The notes beneath the pieces were generated by a model that was not told the DNA's origin, did no database searches, and was given only the letters and a program-made list of their open reading frames with translations. The translations under genes were made by a program, and so were the position numbers. A DNA stretch of 47,344 bases from Candidatus Saccharibacteria bacterium CG_4_10_14_0_2_um_filter_52_9 (GTDB lineage Bacteria; Actinomycetota; Acidimicrobiia; Acidimicrobiales; RAAP-2): positions 1-47,344 of the forward strand of contig CAJCJA010000019.1 of the NCBI GenBank assembly GCA_903970515.1, read 5' to 3'. Of this stretch, positions 36,520-45,308 are shown piece after piece. The stretch's first letter is position 1. Each line of letters starts with the position of its first letter.

Positions 36520-37614
36520 ATGGAAAAGATTCGCGTGGCCATAGCGGGCGTCGGCAACTGCGCCAGTTCACTCATTCAAGGCGTCACCTATTACAAGGAC
36601 GCCAAACAGGGCGAAAACGTCCCCGGTTTGATGCACGTCGAGCTCGGTGGTTATCACGTCAGTGATCTGGAGTTCGTCGCGGCCTTTGACGTCGACGCCT
36701 CGAAAGTCGGAAGCGACCTCGGCAAGGCGATCGAGGGAGGAATGAACAACACGATCAAGTTTGCCGACGTTCCCACCCTTGGCGTCACCGTGCAACGTGG
36801 TCCCACGATGGACGGACTCAACAAGTACTACCGCGCCGTGATCGAGGAGTCGCCCTACGAACCCACCGACGTCGTCCAGGTGTTGCGAGACTCGAGGGCC
36901 GAGGTCCTCGTTTCGTATCTTCCGGTCGGTTCGGAGGAGGCCCAGAAGTTCTACGCCCAAGCGGCGATCGACGCGGGAGTCGCCTTCGTCAACGCCATCC
37001 CAGTCTTTATCGCTTCGGATCCCGTCTGGGCGAAGAAGTTCGCCGACGCGGGCGTACCCATCATTGGCGACGACATCAAGAGCCAAGTGGGCGCGACGAT
37101 CGTGCACCGCGTGCTCGCTCGCCTCTTCGAGGACCGCGGTCTGACCCTCGATCACACGTACCAACTCAACGTCGGCGGCAACATGGACTTCAAGAACATG
37201 CTCGACCGTGATCGACTGGAGTCCAAGAAGATCTCCAAGACCCAAGCCGTGACGTCACAACTCGAGATCAGCAACATGAGTCCCGACGACGTCCACATCG
37301 GTCCGAGCGACCACGTCCCGTGGCTGCAGGATCGCAAATGGGCCTACATCCGCATGGAGGGACGAAACTTCGGTGACGTGCCTTTGAATGTCGAACTCAA
37401 GCTCGAGGTGTGGGACTCACCCAATTCCGCTGGTGTCATCATCGACGCCGTTCGTTGCGCCAAGGCGGCACTCGACCGCGGCATCGGTGGCCCCATCATC
37501 GGACCTTCGGCGTACTTCATGAAGTCGCCCCCCGTCCAGTTCCACGACGACGTCGCCCACGATATGGTCGAGGACTTCGCCAACAACGGGGCCCAGAACC
37601 TCGTGTGGCCCTGA
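36520..37614 (+). CDS. ino1: Myo-inositol-1-phosphate synthase
   Basis: 364 residues, the short actinobacterial form. It converts glucose 6-phosphate to inositol 1-phosphate with NAD, feeding phosphatidylinositol and mycothiol. The Rossmann start ([23 protein letters not shown]), [54 protein letters not shown] and [26 protein letters not shown] hold the family's catalytic lysines and asparagines. AGGAAAGG before the ATG. Closed by a strong hairpin. Confidence 0.96.
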   Translation: MEKIRVAIAGVGNCASSLIQGVTYYKDAKQGENVPGLMHVELGGYHVSDLEFVAAFDVDASKVGSDLGKAIEGGMNNTIKFADVPTLGVTVQRGPTMDGLNKYYRAVIEESPYEPTDVVQVLRDSRAEVLVSYLPVGSEEAQKFYAQAAIDAGVAFVNAIPVFIASDPVWAKKFADAGVPIIGDDIKSQVGATIVHRVLARLFEDRGLTLDHTYQLNVGGNMDFKNMLDRDRLESKKISKTQAVTSQLEISNMSPDDVHIGPSDHVPWLQDRKWAYIRMEGRNFGDVPLNVELKLEVWDSPNSAGVIIDAVRCAKAALDRGIGGPIIGPSAYFMKSPPVQFHDDVAHDMVEDFANNGAQNLVWP

Positions 37615-37649
37615 TCGACGGTCGAGTCCTTTAACGACCCTTCGATCAG
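37611..37649. terminator. Bidirectional terminator hairpin
   Basis: CTGATCGA (37611-37618) with TCGATCAG (37642-37649), plus an inner stem GGTCG (37620-37624) with CGACC (37635-37639). It fills the 36-bp gap between convergent ino1 and cca. Confidence 0.75.
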
Positions 37650-37650
37650 G

Positions 37651-39075
37651 TCACTTGGCCTGCTGGTCGAACCATTCGCGCAGACGTTGTGCGGCGTCCT
37701 CATGACTGATTTCGCCCTCGTCGAGTCGAATCTCCATTAAGAAGTCCAACGCCCGTCCCACGGTGGGACCCGGCGCGATACCCAAGAGTTCCATCACTTC
37801 GACGCCGTCGAGCGCCGGTCGTAGGCGACTCAGGTCTTCTTGTTCTCGAAGTTCACCAATGCGAATCTCGAGCTCATCCATGCGCTGGGCCAGCACGGTC
37901 GCCTTACGTACGTTTCGCGTGGTGCAATCGCATCGCGTAAGTTCGTTCAACTCGTCAAGGAGTGGACCCGCGTCGCGAACGTAGCGACGAACTGCGCGAT
38001 CGCTCCAACCCATTTTGTACGTGTGGAAACGCAGATGAAGCTCCACCAACATTGACACGTCGTCGATGACGTCTTGTGAGTACTTGAGCGCCGCCATGCG
38101 TCGCTTGGTCATCTTCGCACCCACGACTTCGTGGAAGCGAAAGGTGACCCCTTCGTCGGTGATGGCCCTGGTCTGTGGTTTGCCAATGTCGTGGAAGAGC
38201 GCAGCGAGGCGCAGCACGAGCGAGGGTGAGGTCTTGTCGACGACCGCCCACGTGTGTTTGAGCACGTCCTTGTGGTGATGAATCGGGTCTTGTTCCAACT
38301 GCAGCATCGGCAGCTCGGGGAAGAAGTACTCGGCGAGCCCCGTACGCACGATGAAGTCGAGGCCAATCGACGGTTTCGGGGTCATCATCAAAAGATCGAG
38401 TTCACCTCGGATTCTTTCGGGCGAGACGATTTCCAACTTGTTCTTGATGGCTCGGGCCGCGACTTCAATTGATGGATCGATCGCTAGGTCGAATCGGGCG
38501 GCGAATCGGGCGGCCCGAAGCATGCGCAGCGGATCATCACTGAACAAGATCTCTGGATCGATAGGCGTTCGGAGTCGTTTTTCGTGGAGATCGTCGAAAC
38601 CGTTGTAGAAGTCGAACAAGGTTTGCACGTCGGGCGTCGCCGCGTCGAGCGCCACGACGTCGAGTGCGAGCGCGTTGATCGTGAAGTCACGCCGGCTCAA
38701 ATCCGCTTCGAGCGAATCACCCCACGTCACCGATGGCTTGCGCGAATGGTCGACATATTCTTCGGATCGAAACGTGGTCACCTCGGCCTTGACGCCGCTG
38801 TCACGCAGTGTTCCCCCGATAGTGCCGAATGACCTTCCCTGCTCCCACATCGACACGCACAAAGGCTTCATGAGGCGAACGATGTCCTCGGGTCGAGCAT
38901 TGGTCGTGAAGTCAATCTCATAGTCGTCTCCACCCACGCTTCCGAGAATTGCGTCGCGCACCGAACCGCCCACCGCGTAGAGCGAGAAGCCCTCTGACGC
39001 GAACGCGTGCGCGAGAGGTCGCGACAAGCGAGCTATCTCACTCAATCGTTCGGGAACGTGTTGTAACGAAGTCAT
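37651..39075 (-). CDS. cca: CCA tRNA nucleotidyltransferase / polyA polymerase family, with HD domain
   Basis: 474 residues from ATG 39075; the 149-residue upstream extension of the frame is rejected because it lies across the divergent promoter and lacks similarity. Nucleotidyltransferase motif GGSVRDAILG with the acidic EID pair, RRDFTINALA, the R-rich RMLRAARFAARF, and an HD domain (LAALFHDIGKPQTR). It adds or repairs the CCA end of tRNA; actinobacterial members are annotated PcnA. Neighbourhood as in other actinobacteria (divergent from the DUF6049-murJ cluster). Confidence 0.95.
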   Translation of the reverse strand: MTSLQHVPERLSEIARLSRPLAHAFASEGFSLYAVGGSVRDAILGSVGGDDYEIDFTTNARPEDIVRLMKPLCVSMWEQGRSFGTIGGTLRDSGVKAEVTTFRSEEYVDHSRKPSVTWGDSLEADLSRRDFTINALALDVVALDAATPDVQTLFDFYNGFDDLHEKRLRTPIDPEILFSDDPLRMLRAARFAARFDLAIDPSIEVAARAIKNKLEIVSPERIRGELDLLMMTPKPSIGLDFIVRTGLAEYFFPELPMLQLEQDPIHHHKDVLKHTWAVVDKTSPSLVLRLAALFHDIGKPQTRAITDEGVTFRFHEVVGAKMTKRRMAALKYSQDVIDDVSMLVELHLRFHTYKMGWSDRAVRRYVRDAGPLLDELNELTRCDCTTRNVRKATVLAQRMDELEIRIGELREQEDLSRLRPALDGVEVMELLGIAPGPTVGRALDFLMEIRLDEGEISHEDAAQRLREWFDQQAK

Positions 39076-39136
39076 AGCGATTGCAAGGGTAGCGGGCGAC
39101 CGACTTCGCGCGGAAGCGAAGGTAGCCTGTACCAGC

Positions 39137-41089
39137 ATGTTCCACCGACTTTCGACCTGGTGGCGGGCGCTCAGCGTCGTACTCCTCGGCCTCGCAACGG
39201 TGACGTGGCCGTCGGCCGCGCAGGCTGCGACGACGGCAACGATGCTGCTGCACCAGGGCGTGGTCGTGAATCTCGCAGGCGACGGATCAGGCCGCTTCAG
39301 CACGTCACTGCGCCTCGCCCCCTCGGCCAATTCCGCCGCCGTGCAGGTATCGATCTTCCCGCGGATCATCGAACGAGTGCAATTGACGCCAATAATTGAT
39401 GGCGATGGTGATACGAGTTCGCCCATCGCGTCCACGAGCCCGTTCGAGCTCTCCTGCGTCGCGCACGATAAAGCCACGTTCGTCGTTTCAATCGTCACCG
39501 TTTCTCCCAGTGTTGCGAGCACTCGTTGCGAGAGTCACGGCGCGAGGTTGCGTCTCGCGTGTGCGGGCGCCGCGTGCAATGGCGTCTATCCGCTACGTTT
39601 CACGGTAGCGAGCGCGCAATCAACGTCGACGCTCTGGTCACTCGTCAGCGTGGAGTCGGGCGCAGTGTTGCACCCACTGCACGTCGACGTCATTGAAAAT
39701 CTCTCGCCCGCGGTCCTTAGCGACACGTCGTTGACTTCTTCAGTACTCGACGTCATTGCCGAGCATTCTCGATTTCCGCTCGCGCTCGACGCCGACTATC
39801 GGACGCTCAGCGCACTGCAGTCCACGACGATTGATGCCGACATTGGTTTACGCGTGGCACTCGTTAAGGCACTGCAAAGCCCACTGCACCAAGCGGAGAT
39901 CGCTCCTCCCGCGAACATCGACTACGGAGGACTCGTCGCGAATGGACTAAGCACCCAGGTCCAACAACAACTCTCGCTCTCGAGCAGCCTCCTCCAGCAA
40001 GTCACGGGTCGCTTCGCCGATAGCCCACTCGTGCTCACCGGCTCACCCACCGAGCAAAGTGTGCGAGCACTCGCGAGCGTGCACGTCCAAGACGTCGTCA
40101 TCAACGACGGCTCACTCGCCCCGGAACCCTCCACCACACTCGAATGGGGTGCGCCGTTTCATCTTGCGTCCGTTCCCTCACTCACGTTCCTCGCCACCGA
40201 TAGTGCCTTGGACGAGCTACTCAACAATCCGTCTCTTTCGCCGGGCGAGCGATCGGTGCTTGCGTTCGGCACGCTTGCTCTCCTTCACTTCGAAGCACCC
40301 GACGCGCCTTCGATTCGTACCATCGTCCTCGAACTGACCCCCACTCGAACGTCGGCTGCGCTCGAAAGCGACTTCTTCAACGGCTTCAATTCGAATCCCT
40401 TCGTTGTCGCCTCGAGCCTCGCCCCATCATTCGAGTCCTCGCTCATTGGCACCAATGGGGCGCCGATCAATCGCACGCTCGCGGCGCCGCCCGTGACCGC
40501 GTGGACGGCACGTAACGTGAGCGATCTCCTGACGACAATTGGACAAATCAACTCGTTTAATCAAGCCGTGACGTCCGCCCCAGTGTCCAACGCTCTCCGA
40601 GTGGCCGTCGCACAGTCCGAGATCACGGGCTCGCCGGCGGCACGCGAGGACGCCATCGCGAACGCTCACGACGCACTGAACGCGCAACTGAAGAACTTCT
40701 CGGTAAATCAAAGCCCCGTCACACTCGCGGGCACGGGTGCCGCACTGCCCATCACGCTCTTGAGCAGCGCAAACTATTCGGTCACCGCCGTGGTACACCT
40801 CGTTACCCAACGCCTTGTCTTCCCCAAGGGCAGCACCGTCGTCGTGACACTCGATTCGCCCACGAAATCAATTCGCGTACCCACGTCGAGTCAGGGCGGT
40901 GACCTCACCTTGCAGGTCGTCGTCACCACCCCCAACGATCAGCTCGTGCTGGCGCGCACGGCGATACAGGTGCGCGTCGCCGGAAATTCGATCGTGGGCT
41001 ACCTACTCAGCATTGGCTCGCTCCTCGTCCTCGCCTACTGGTGGCTGCGCACGCATCGTCGTCGCTCCAAGGGGCGCCACGCACGATGA
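39137..41089 (+). CDS. DUF6049-type secreted/membrane protein
   Basis: 650 residues. Signal peptide (~1-30, ending AQA), a large extracellular region with several beta-sandwich-like stretches and a C-terminal transmembrane helix followed by a basic tail (VGYLLSIGSLLVLAYWWLRTHRRRSKGR). In actinobacteria a protein of this kind lies between pcnA and murJ (Rv3909 in Mycobacterium tuberculosis); position and topology fit, but sequence similarity is weak by eye. Probably linked to peptidoglycan precursor export, since it is translationally coupled to murJ (ATGA). TAGCCT eight bases before the ATG suggests a very short leader. Confidence 0.75.
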   Translation: MFHRLSTWWRALSVVLLGLATVTWPSAAQAATTATMLLHQGVVVNLAGDGSGRFSTSLRLAPSANSAAVQVSIFPRIIERVQLTPIIDGDGDTSSPIASTSPFELSCVAHDKATFVVSIVTVSPSVASTRCESHGARLRLACAGAACNGVYPLRFTVASAQSTSTLWSLVSVESGAVLHPLHVDVIENLSPAVLSDTSLTSSVLDVIAEHSRFPLALDADYRTLSALQSTTIDADIGLRVALVKALQSPLHQAEIAPPANIDYGGLVANGLSTQVQQQLSLSSSLLQQVTGRFADSPLVLTGSPTEQSVRALASVHVQDVVINDGSLAPEPSTTLEWGAPFHLASVPSLTFLATDSALDELLNNPSLSPGERSVLAFGTLALLHFEAPDAPSIRTIVLELTPTRTSAALESDFFNGFNSNPFVVASSLAPSFESSLIGTNGAPINRTLAAPPVTAWTARNVSDLLTTIGQINSFNQAVTSAPVSNALRVAVAQSEITGSPAAREDAIANAHDALNAQLKNFSVNQSPVTLAGTGAALPITLLSSANYSVTAVVHLVTQRLVFPKGSTVVVTLDSPTKSIRVPTSSQGGDLTLQVVVTTPNDQLVLARTAIQVRVAGNSIVGYLLSIGSLLVLAYWWLRTHRRRSKGRHAR

Positions 41090-42690
41090 GTGAGACGACC
41101 AGTCACGGTTCGCGCGCCCTCGCTATGGCGGGTGGCACACTCGCGTCGCGTCTTACCGGACTCTTTCGAGTCCTCGTGCTCGCGTGGGTCCTGGGTTTCA
41201 CGCCGCTCGCGGACTCCTTCAACCTCGCGAACACCGTGCCCAACATGTTGTTCGATCTGGTCCTCGGGGGGATCGCGAGTGCCACGTTCATCCCCGTGTT
41301 CGTCGAACGACTCGCCCTCGACGGTGAGCGACGAGCGTGGAAATCAATCTCGAGCGTCATTACCGGTGCGCTTGTCGTACTGCTGATCGCGTCTGGCATC
41401 GCGTGGATTTGCTCGCCGTGGATCATCGATGGTTTCACGTTGCTCCAACACCCATCGAACGTCCGATCGATCAGCACCTTGCACCACCAACGAATTGTCG
41501 CGACGTCGTTACTACGATGGTTCGTGCCGCAGATTTTCTTCTACGGCGTCATCGGAATCGCCACCGCGCTCTTGAACGTTCGTCACAAGTTCGGCACGCC
41601 CGCGTGGGTGCCCGTCGCCAACAACGCGGTCTGTATTGGCGTGCTGGTGTGGTTCCACATTGTCGATCCACACCCGACGCTCAATGCGGTCCAGGGATCC
41701 CACGACCTCCTCTGGTTGGGACTGGGAACCACCTGCGGCGTGGCGCTGCAGTTCCTCTGCCTCGTTCCGTCGTTGCTGCGAAGCGATCTGTTTCGAGTGT
41801 CGTTTCGTTTCGATCGCCGTGACCCCGCGGTGCGAGCGGTATCGCGACTTGGTAGTTGGACGCTCTTGGTCGTGCTCGCCAACCAACTGTCGCTGTACGT
41901 CGTGCTGGCCTTCGCCTTCGGAATTGGTGGCAACGGTCCCGTGAGCGCCTACACCTACGGCTGGTCATTCATGCAGATGCCTTACGCCGTCGTCGTCGTG
42001 TCCGTGCTCGGTTCGTTGACGCCCCAACTCGCGAGACTCGCGACCGCGCAAGATTTCGCCGGTCTCAGCGAACGTCTTCGTTTCGGACTTCGCCAATCCT
42101 TGGTGATCATCATTCCCTGCACGCTCGTACTGGTGATCCTCGCCCAGCCAATCGTCGGCGTTCTCCTCAATCACGTGAATGCGTCGCACCGCCTCTCCGC
42201 GGGTACGGTGCTCGCCATCCTCGCGGCGGGACTGCCCGGCTTCACGATCTTTCAATTGTGCGTGCGCGGACTGCAGTCCATGCAGCGCGCCTCGGAAGTC
42301 TTCGTCCTCTACGCCATTCAAAACGGACTCACCATTGGGTTGTGTGTCGCGCTCGGACGCCATTCACTCGCGGGTCTGACCGCGAGCGTCTCGATTGCCT
42401 ACACGGCAGCGTCGATGTTGGCCGTCATCGCACTCGCTCGTCATCACGTCCACATCGCCTCGACCGTATGGTCCTTGCACGTGCGGCGAAGCCTGCGCGC
42501 ATCGTTGGCTGCGGCACTGGTAATGGCGCTGGTCTATTCGGCGCCGACGTGGGACCAGGGAATCCGTCTCATCGCGCGACTCTTGCTGTCGCTGGTACTT
42601 GGCTTCGTCACCTACGTCGCCTTCGTGATGGTTTCCCATTACGGCATTTCGCGCAGGAGCTCAAAAGATGCAAGGCTGAGGCAGTACTAG
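41086..42690 (+). CDS. murJ: Lipid II flippase MurJ (MviN)
   Basis: 534 residues, about 14 spans. N-terminal MAGGTLASRLTGLFRVLVLAWVLGFTPLADSFNLANTVPNMLFDLVLGGIASATFIPVF is diagnostic. It flips lipid II for cell-wall synthesis. ATG 41086 overlaps the stop of the previous gene; the frame upstream to 41041 is not used. The large C-terminal kinase-like extension found in mycobacterial MurJ is absent. Confidence 0.95.
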   Translation: MSETTSHGSRALAMAGGTLASRLTGLFRVLVLAWVLGFTPLADSFNLANTVPNMLFDLVLGGIASATFIPVFVERLALDGERRAWKSISSVITGALVVLLIASGIAWICSPWIIDGFTLLQHPSNVRSISTLHHQRIVATSLLRWFVPQIFFYGVIGIATALLNVRHKFGTPAWVPVANNAVCIGVLVWFHIVDPHPTLNAVQGSHDLLWLGLGTTCGVALQFLCLVPSLLRSDLFRVSFRFDRRDPAVRAVSRLGSWTLLVVLANQLSLYVVLAFAFGIGGNGPVSAYTYGWSFMQMPYAVVVVSVLGSLTPQLARLATAQDFAGLSERLRFGLRQSLVIIIPCTLVLVILAQPIVGVLLNHVNASHRLSAGTVLAILAAGLPGFTIFQLCVRGLQSMQRASEVFVLYAIQNGLTIGLCVALGRHSLAGLTASVSIAYTAASMLAVIALARHHVHIASTVWSLHVRRSLRASLAAALVMALVYSAPTWDQGIRLIARLLLSLVLGFVTYVAFVMVSHYGISRRSSKDARLRQY

Positions 42691-42698
42691 GGAGGGCT

Positions 42699-43538
42699 GT
42701 GACTCAAATCCGTGTGGTAACCGACAGTGCGTGCGATCTACCCGATGACATCGCGAAGCGACTTGGTATCGACATCGTGTCCTTGAGCATCCGCTTCGGC
42801 GAGGAAGAATTCTTCGATCGCGTCGACCTCACACCGAGCGCGTTCTGGGCCAAGTGCAAGAACTCCAAGACCTTGCCCGAGACCTCCGCTCCTTCGCCCG
42901 GCGCGTTCCAAGCCGCCTACGAACGCGCAAAGGCGGATGGATGTGATGGCGTGATCGTGCTCACCTTGTCGGCCGGACTCTCCGCCACCCACCAGTCCGC
43001 CACACTTGCCGCCGAAGCCGTCGCCACCACGATCGACGTGAGGGTGATCGACACGAAGGCGGTGTCGATGGCACAGGGCTTGGTGTGCATCGACGTCGCC
43101 GAGCAGGCGCATGCGGGAGCGACCCTGGACGAACTCGTCGCCAGCGCCGAGACGCTCACGACCAGGACCGGCGTCATCGCCATGCTCGACACACTCGAGC
43201 ACCTCGTGAAGGGTGGCCGCATTGGCGGCGCGCGCGCGCTCATGGGCCAAGTGCTCTCCATCAAACCTCTCTTGGAACTCAAGGACGGCATCGTCGCCGA
43301 GGCGGGACGTCAACGCACGAAGGCGAAGGCTTTGGTCGCGATCGCCGACATCGCGCGCTCGCACGCGCCGCTGCATCGCCTCGCCATCGTCCACGGTGAT
43401 TCACCCGACGTGCAGCAACTGGAATCGCTCGCCGCCAACATCCAGGTCGAGACCGAACTCATCGTCACCGACATGGGTCCCGTCGTAGGAACCCACGGGG
43501 GGCCGGGAATCATCGCGCTGTGTTGGATAACGGCGTGA
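42699..43538 (+). CDS. DegV family fatty-acid-binding protein
   Basis: 279 residues. TDSACDLPDDIAKRLGIDIVSLSIRFGEEEFFDRVDLTP, ETSAPSPGAFQAAYERAKADG, TLSAGLSATHQSA and the C-terminal MLDTLEHLVKGGRIGGARALMGQVLSIKPLLEL are DegV/FakB signatures; members bind a fatty acid for phosphorylation by FakA. The GTG start has GGAGGG directly upstream. The frame continues open far into murJ (to 41856) but that part is shadow. In mycobacteria sigM occupies this position. No fakA nearby. Confidence 0.9.
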   Translation: MTQIRVVTDSACDLPDDIAKRLGIDIVSLSIRFGEEEFFDRVDLTPSAFWAKCKNSKTLPETSAPSPGAFQAAYERAKADGCDGVIVLTLSAGLSATHQSATLAAEAVATTIDVRVIDTKAVSMAQGLVCIDVAEQAHAGATLDELVASAETLTTRTGVIAMLDTLEHLVKGGRIGGARALMGQVLSIKPLLELKDGIVAEAGRQRTKAKALVAIADIARSHAPLHRLAIVHGDSPDVQQLESLAANIQVETELIVTDMGPVVGTHGGPGIIALCWITA

Positions 43539-43548
43539 CCAGCGCCAC

Positions 43549-43554
43549 TAAGTT
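43549..43554 (+). promoter_or_regulatory. -10 element of a leaderless promoter (before the small membrane protein/trxB)
   Basis: TAAGTT ends six bases before the GTG at 43561 and no ribosome site is seen, so a new leaderless transcript may start here for the downstream trx genes. Confidence 0.5.
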
Positions 43555-43560
43555 CTAGGT

Positions 43561-43878
43561 GTGACTGAACGGGACGAGCAACGCGAATCGGATTTTGTTG
43601 ACAAGGCATTCGCTCAGTTGGACCACGCTCTCGACATTTTCCACGACAAGGTCCTGCGACCGATTTTCATCGCCGGGCGGGCTATTGCGTACAGCTTCGT
43701 AATCTTCTTGATGGTCATCGTGCTCGTCGTGGCACTAGTGATTGGCGTAATTCGCTTATTCAACGTCTACGTTTTTTCAACTCATCAGTGGATCACGTAT
43801 ATGAGCATCGGGGCGTTGTTGGTCGTAGGCGGCCTTTTCCTATGGCGCAAGCGGCGACCCATAAAACTGAGGAAGTAA
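43561..43878 (+). CDS. Membrane protein with two spans, hypothetical, coupled to trxB
   Basis: 105 residues. Acidic N-terminus, an amphipathic helix ([21 protein letters not shown]), two transmembrane segments (~42-66 and 77-95) and a basic C-terminus ([11 protein letters not shown]). Its TAA overlaps the trxB ATG by one base. No family recognised; conserved small proteins near murJ-trxB occur in some actinobacteria. Function unknown. Confidence 0.7.
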   Translation: MTERDEQRESDFVDKAFAQLDHALDIFHDKVLRPIFIAGRAIAYSFVIFLMVIVLVVALVIGVIRLFNVYVFSTHQWITYMSIGALLVVGGLFLWRKRRPIKLRK

Positions 43879-44831
43879 TGCCCCAGCACACGCGTGTTCT
43901 CATCATCGGCTCCGGACCCGCTGGATTGACCGCCGCCATCTACACCGCGCGAGCCCAGTTGCATCCCATCGTGATCGAGGGCGAACCCTCGTCGACCACC
44001 GACCAGCCGGGCGGACAACTCATGCTCACCACCGACGTCGAGAACTTCCCGGGTTTCCCCCAGGGCATCACGGGTCCAGAATTGATGGCCAACATGCGCG
44101 CCCAGGCCGATCGTTTCGGTGCCGACTTGCGTGTCACCAAGGTGCAACGACTCGACGTCATGTCGCGACCCTTTCGGGCGTGGCTCACCGACGACGTTGA
44201 ACCGAGCATCACCGCCGAAGCGGTGATCCTCGCGACGGGCGCGCGATCGCTCATGATGGGCGTACCCGGTGAGGAGCGACTTCTCAGCCACGGTCTCTCC
44301 ACGTGCGCGACCTGTGACGGTTTCTTCTTTCGCGGCCAAGACATCGCCGTCGTTGGCGGTGGCGACTCGGCAATGGAGGAAGCGATGTTCCTCACTCGAT
44401 TCGCGTCGAGCGTCACGATCGTGCATCGTCGCGATTCGCTTCGCGCCTCAAAAATCATGCAGGAGCGAGCTTTTAACAACGAAAAGATTCGCTTCGCCTG
44501 GAACACTCAGGTGCGCGAAGTGCTGGGCGACCACAAAGTCACCGGCCTCACGGTCGTGGACACCGTGACCGGCGACGAGCGAATAATGGACGTGACCGGG
44601 GTTTTTGTGGCGATTGGTCACGTACCCAATACCACGCTCGTCGCCCACGCGATCGAGCTGGAGGACAACGGGTACGTGCGAACCGGGCTTGGCTCCTTTA
44701 CCACCGTCGACGGTCTTTTCGCGGCGGGCGACGTGCAAGACCACGTCTATCGCCAGGCGATCACTTCGGCGGGATCAGGCTGCATCGCCGCCATTGATGC
44801 CGAGCGATGGCTTGAAGCACAAGGTATGTGA
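43878..44831 (+). CDS. trxB: Thioredoxin reductase
   Basis: 317 residues. FAD motif [23 protein letters not shown] motif [16 protein letters not shown] and the redox-active pair Cys143-Ala-Thr-Cys146 (TCATCDGFF), then the second FAD site [28 protein letters not shown]. Transfers electrons from NADPH to thioredoxin. GAGGAAG before ATG 43878. The frame upstream (to 43788) is a shadow of the previous gene. Confidence 0.97.
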   Translation: MPQHTRVLIIGSGPAGLTAAIYTARAQLHPIVIEGEPSSTTDQPGGQLMLTTDVENFPGFPQGITGPELMANMRAQADRFGADLRVTKVQRLDVMSRPFRAWLTDDVEPSITAEAVILATGARSLMMGVPGEERLLSHGLSTCATCDGFFFRGQDIAVVGGGDSAMEEAMFLTRFASSVTIVHRRDSLRASKIMQERAFNNEKIRFAWNTQVREVLGDHKVTGLTVVDTVTGDERIMDVTGVFVAIGHVPNTTLVAHAIELEDNGYVRTGLGSFTTVDGLFAAGDVQDHVYRQAITSAGSGCIAAIDAERWLEAQGM

Positions 44832-44888
44832 CTCGGTCGCTAAGGTGGAGCCTGCACACCGCGACGACGACGTGCAGTGGAGGTTTCT

Positions 44889-45215
44889 ATGAGCGATCAG
44901 ATCACAACCCTTACGGACGCTACCTTTGACGAGGTCGTGGGGGCGTCGGACAAGCCCATCCTGGTTGACTTTTGGGCCGAATGGTGCGGTCCATGTAAGA
45001 TGATCGCTCCCATCCTCGAAGAGCTCGCCGTCGAGCAATCGGAGAAGTTCTCGATCGGGAAACTCGACGTCGACGTCAACGTCGCCACCGCCACCAAGTT
45101 CTCAGTGATGAGCATCCCCACCCTCTTGTTGTTCAAGAACGGCGAGGTGATTGCCCGACTCGTTGGAGCAAAACCCAAGGGCGCGTTGCTTCAAGAGATC
45201 ACCGCCAACCTCTAG
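44889..45215 (+). CDS. trxA: Thioredoxin
   Basis: 108 residues, classical thioredoxin with WCGPC (Cys33, Cys36) and the cis-proline [19 protein letters not shown] precedes ATG 44889. The stop is TAG at 45213-45215. The following CwlM frame is the same frame and begins directly after this stop (see the separate note). Confidence 0.97.
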   Translation: MSDQITTLTDATFDEVVGASDKPILVDFWAEWCGPCKMIAPILEELAVEQSEKFSIGKLDVDVNVATATKFSVMSIPTLLLFKNGEVIARLVGAKPKGALLQEITANL

Positions 45216-45308
45216 CGGCTCCTGTCCTTCGACACGATTTCGCGCGGCGCGAGTGGCGAACGCGTTCGCGATCTTCATGAACGATTAAGTCACATCGGTC
45301 ACGTCTCG
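45216..45308 (+). other. Open, start-less N-terminal extension of the CwlM-like frame, continuous with trxA's stop codon
   Basis: The 31 codons between the trxA TAG and the first ATG of the downstream gene stay open in the trxA frame and contain no ATG, GTG or TTG. They encode ...SRGASGERVRDLHERLSHIG..., the first half of a peptidoglycan-binding repeat. CTG (45222) and ATT (45237) are the only start-like codons before the homology. Translation of this part therefore needs a rare start or reading through the TAG. Confidence 0.7.

Noticed and set aside
39076-39522. A 149-codon upstream extension of cca
   Set aside because: It lies over the divergent DUF6049 gene and has no similarity to the family; ATG 39075 gives the normal N-terminus.
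41856-42698. A frame that extends the DegV gene upstream by 281 codons
   Set aside because: It overlaps murJ in another frame, is Arg/His-rich as expected for a shadow, and GTG 42699 has GGAGGG.
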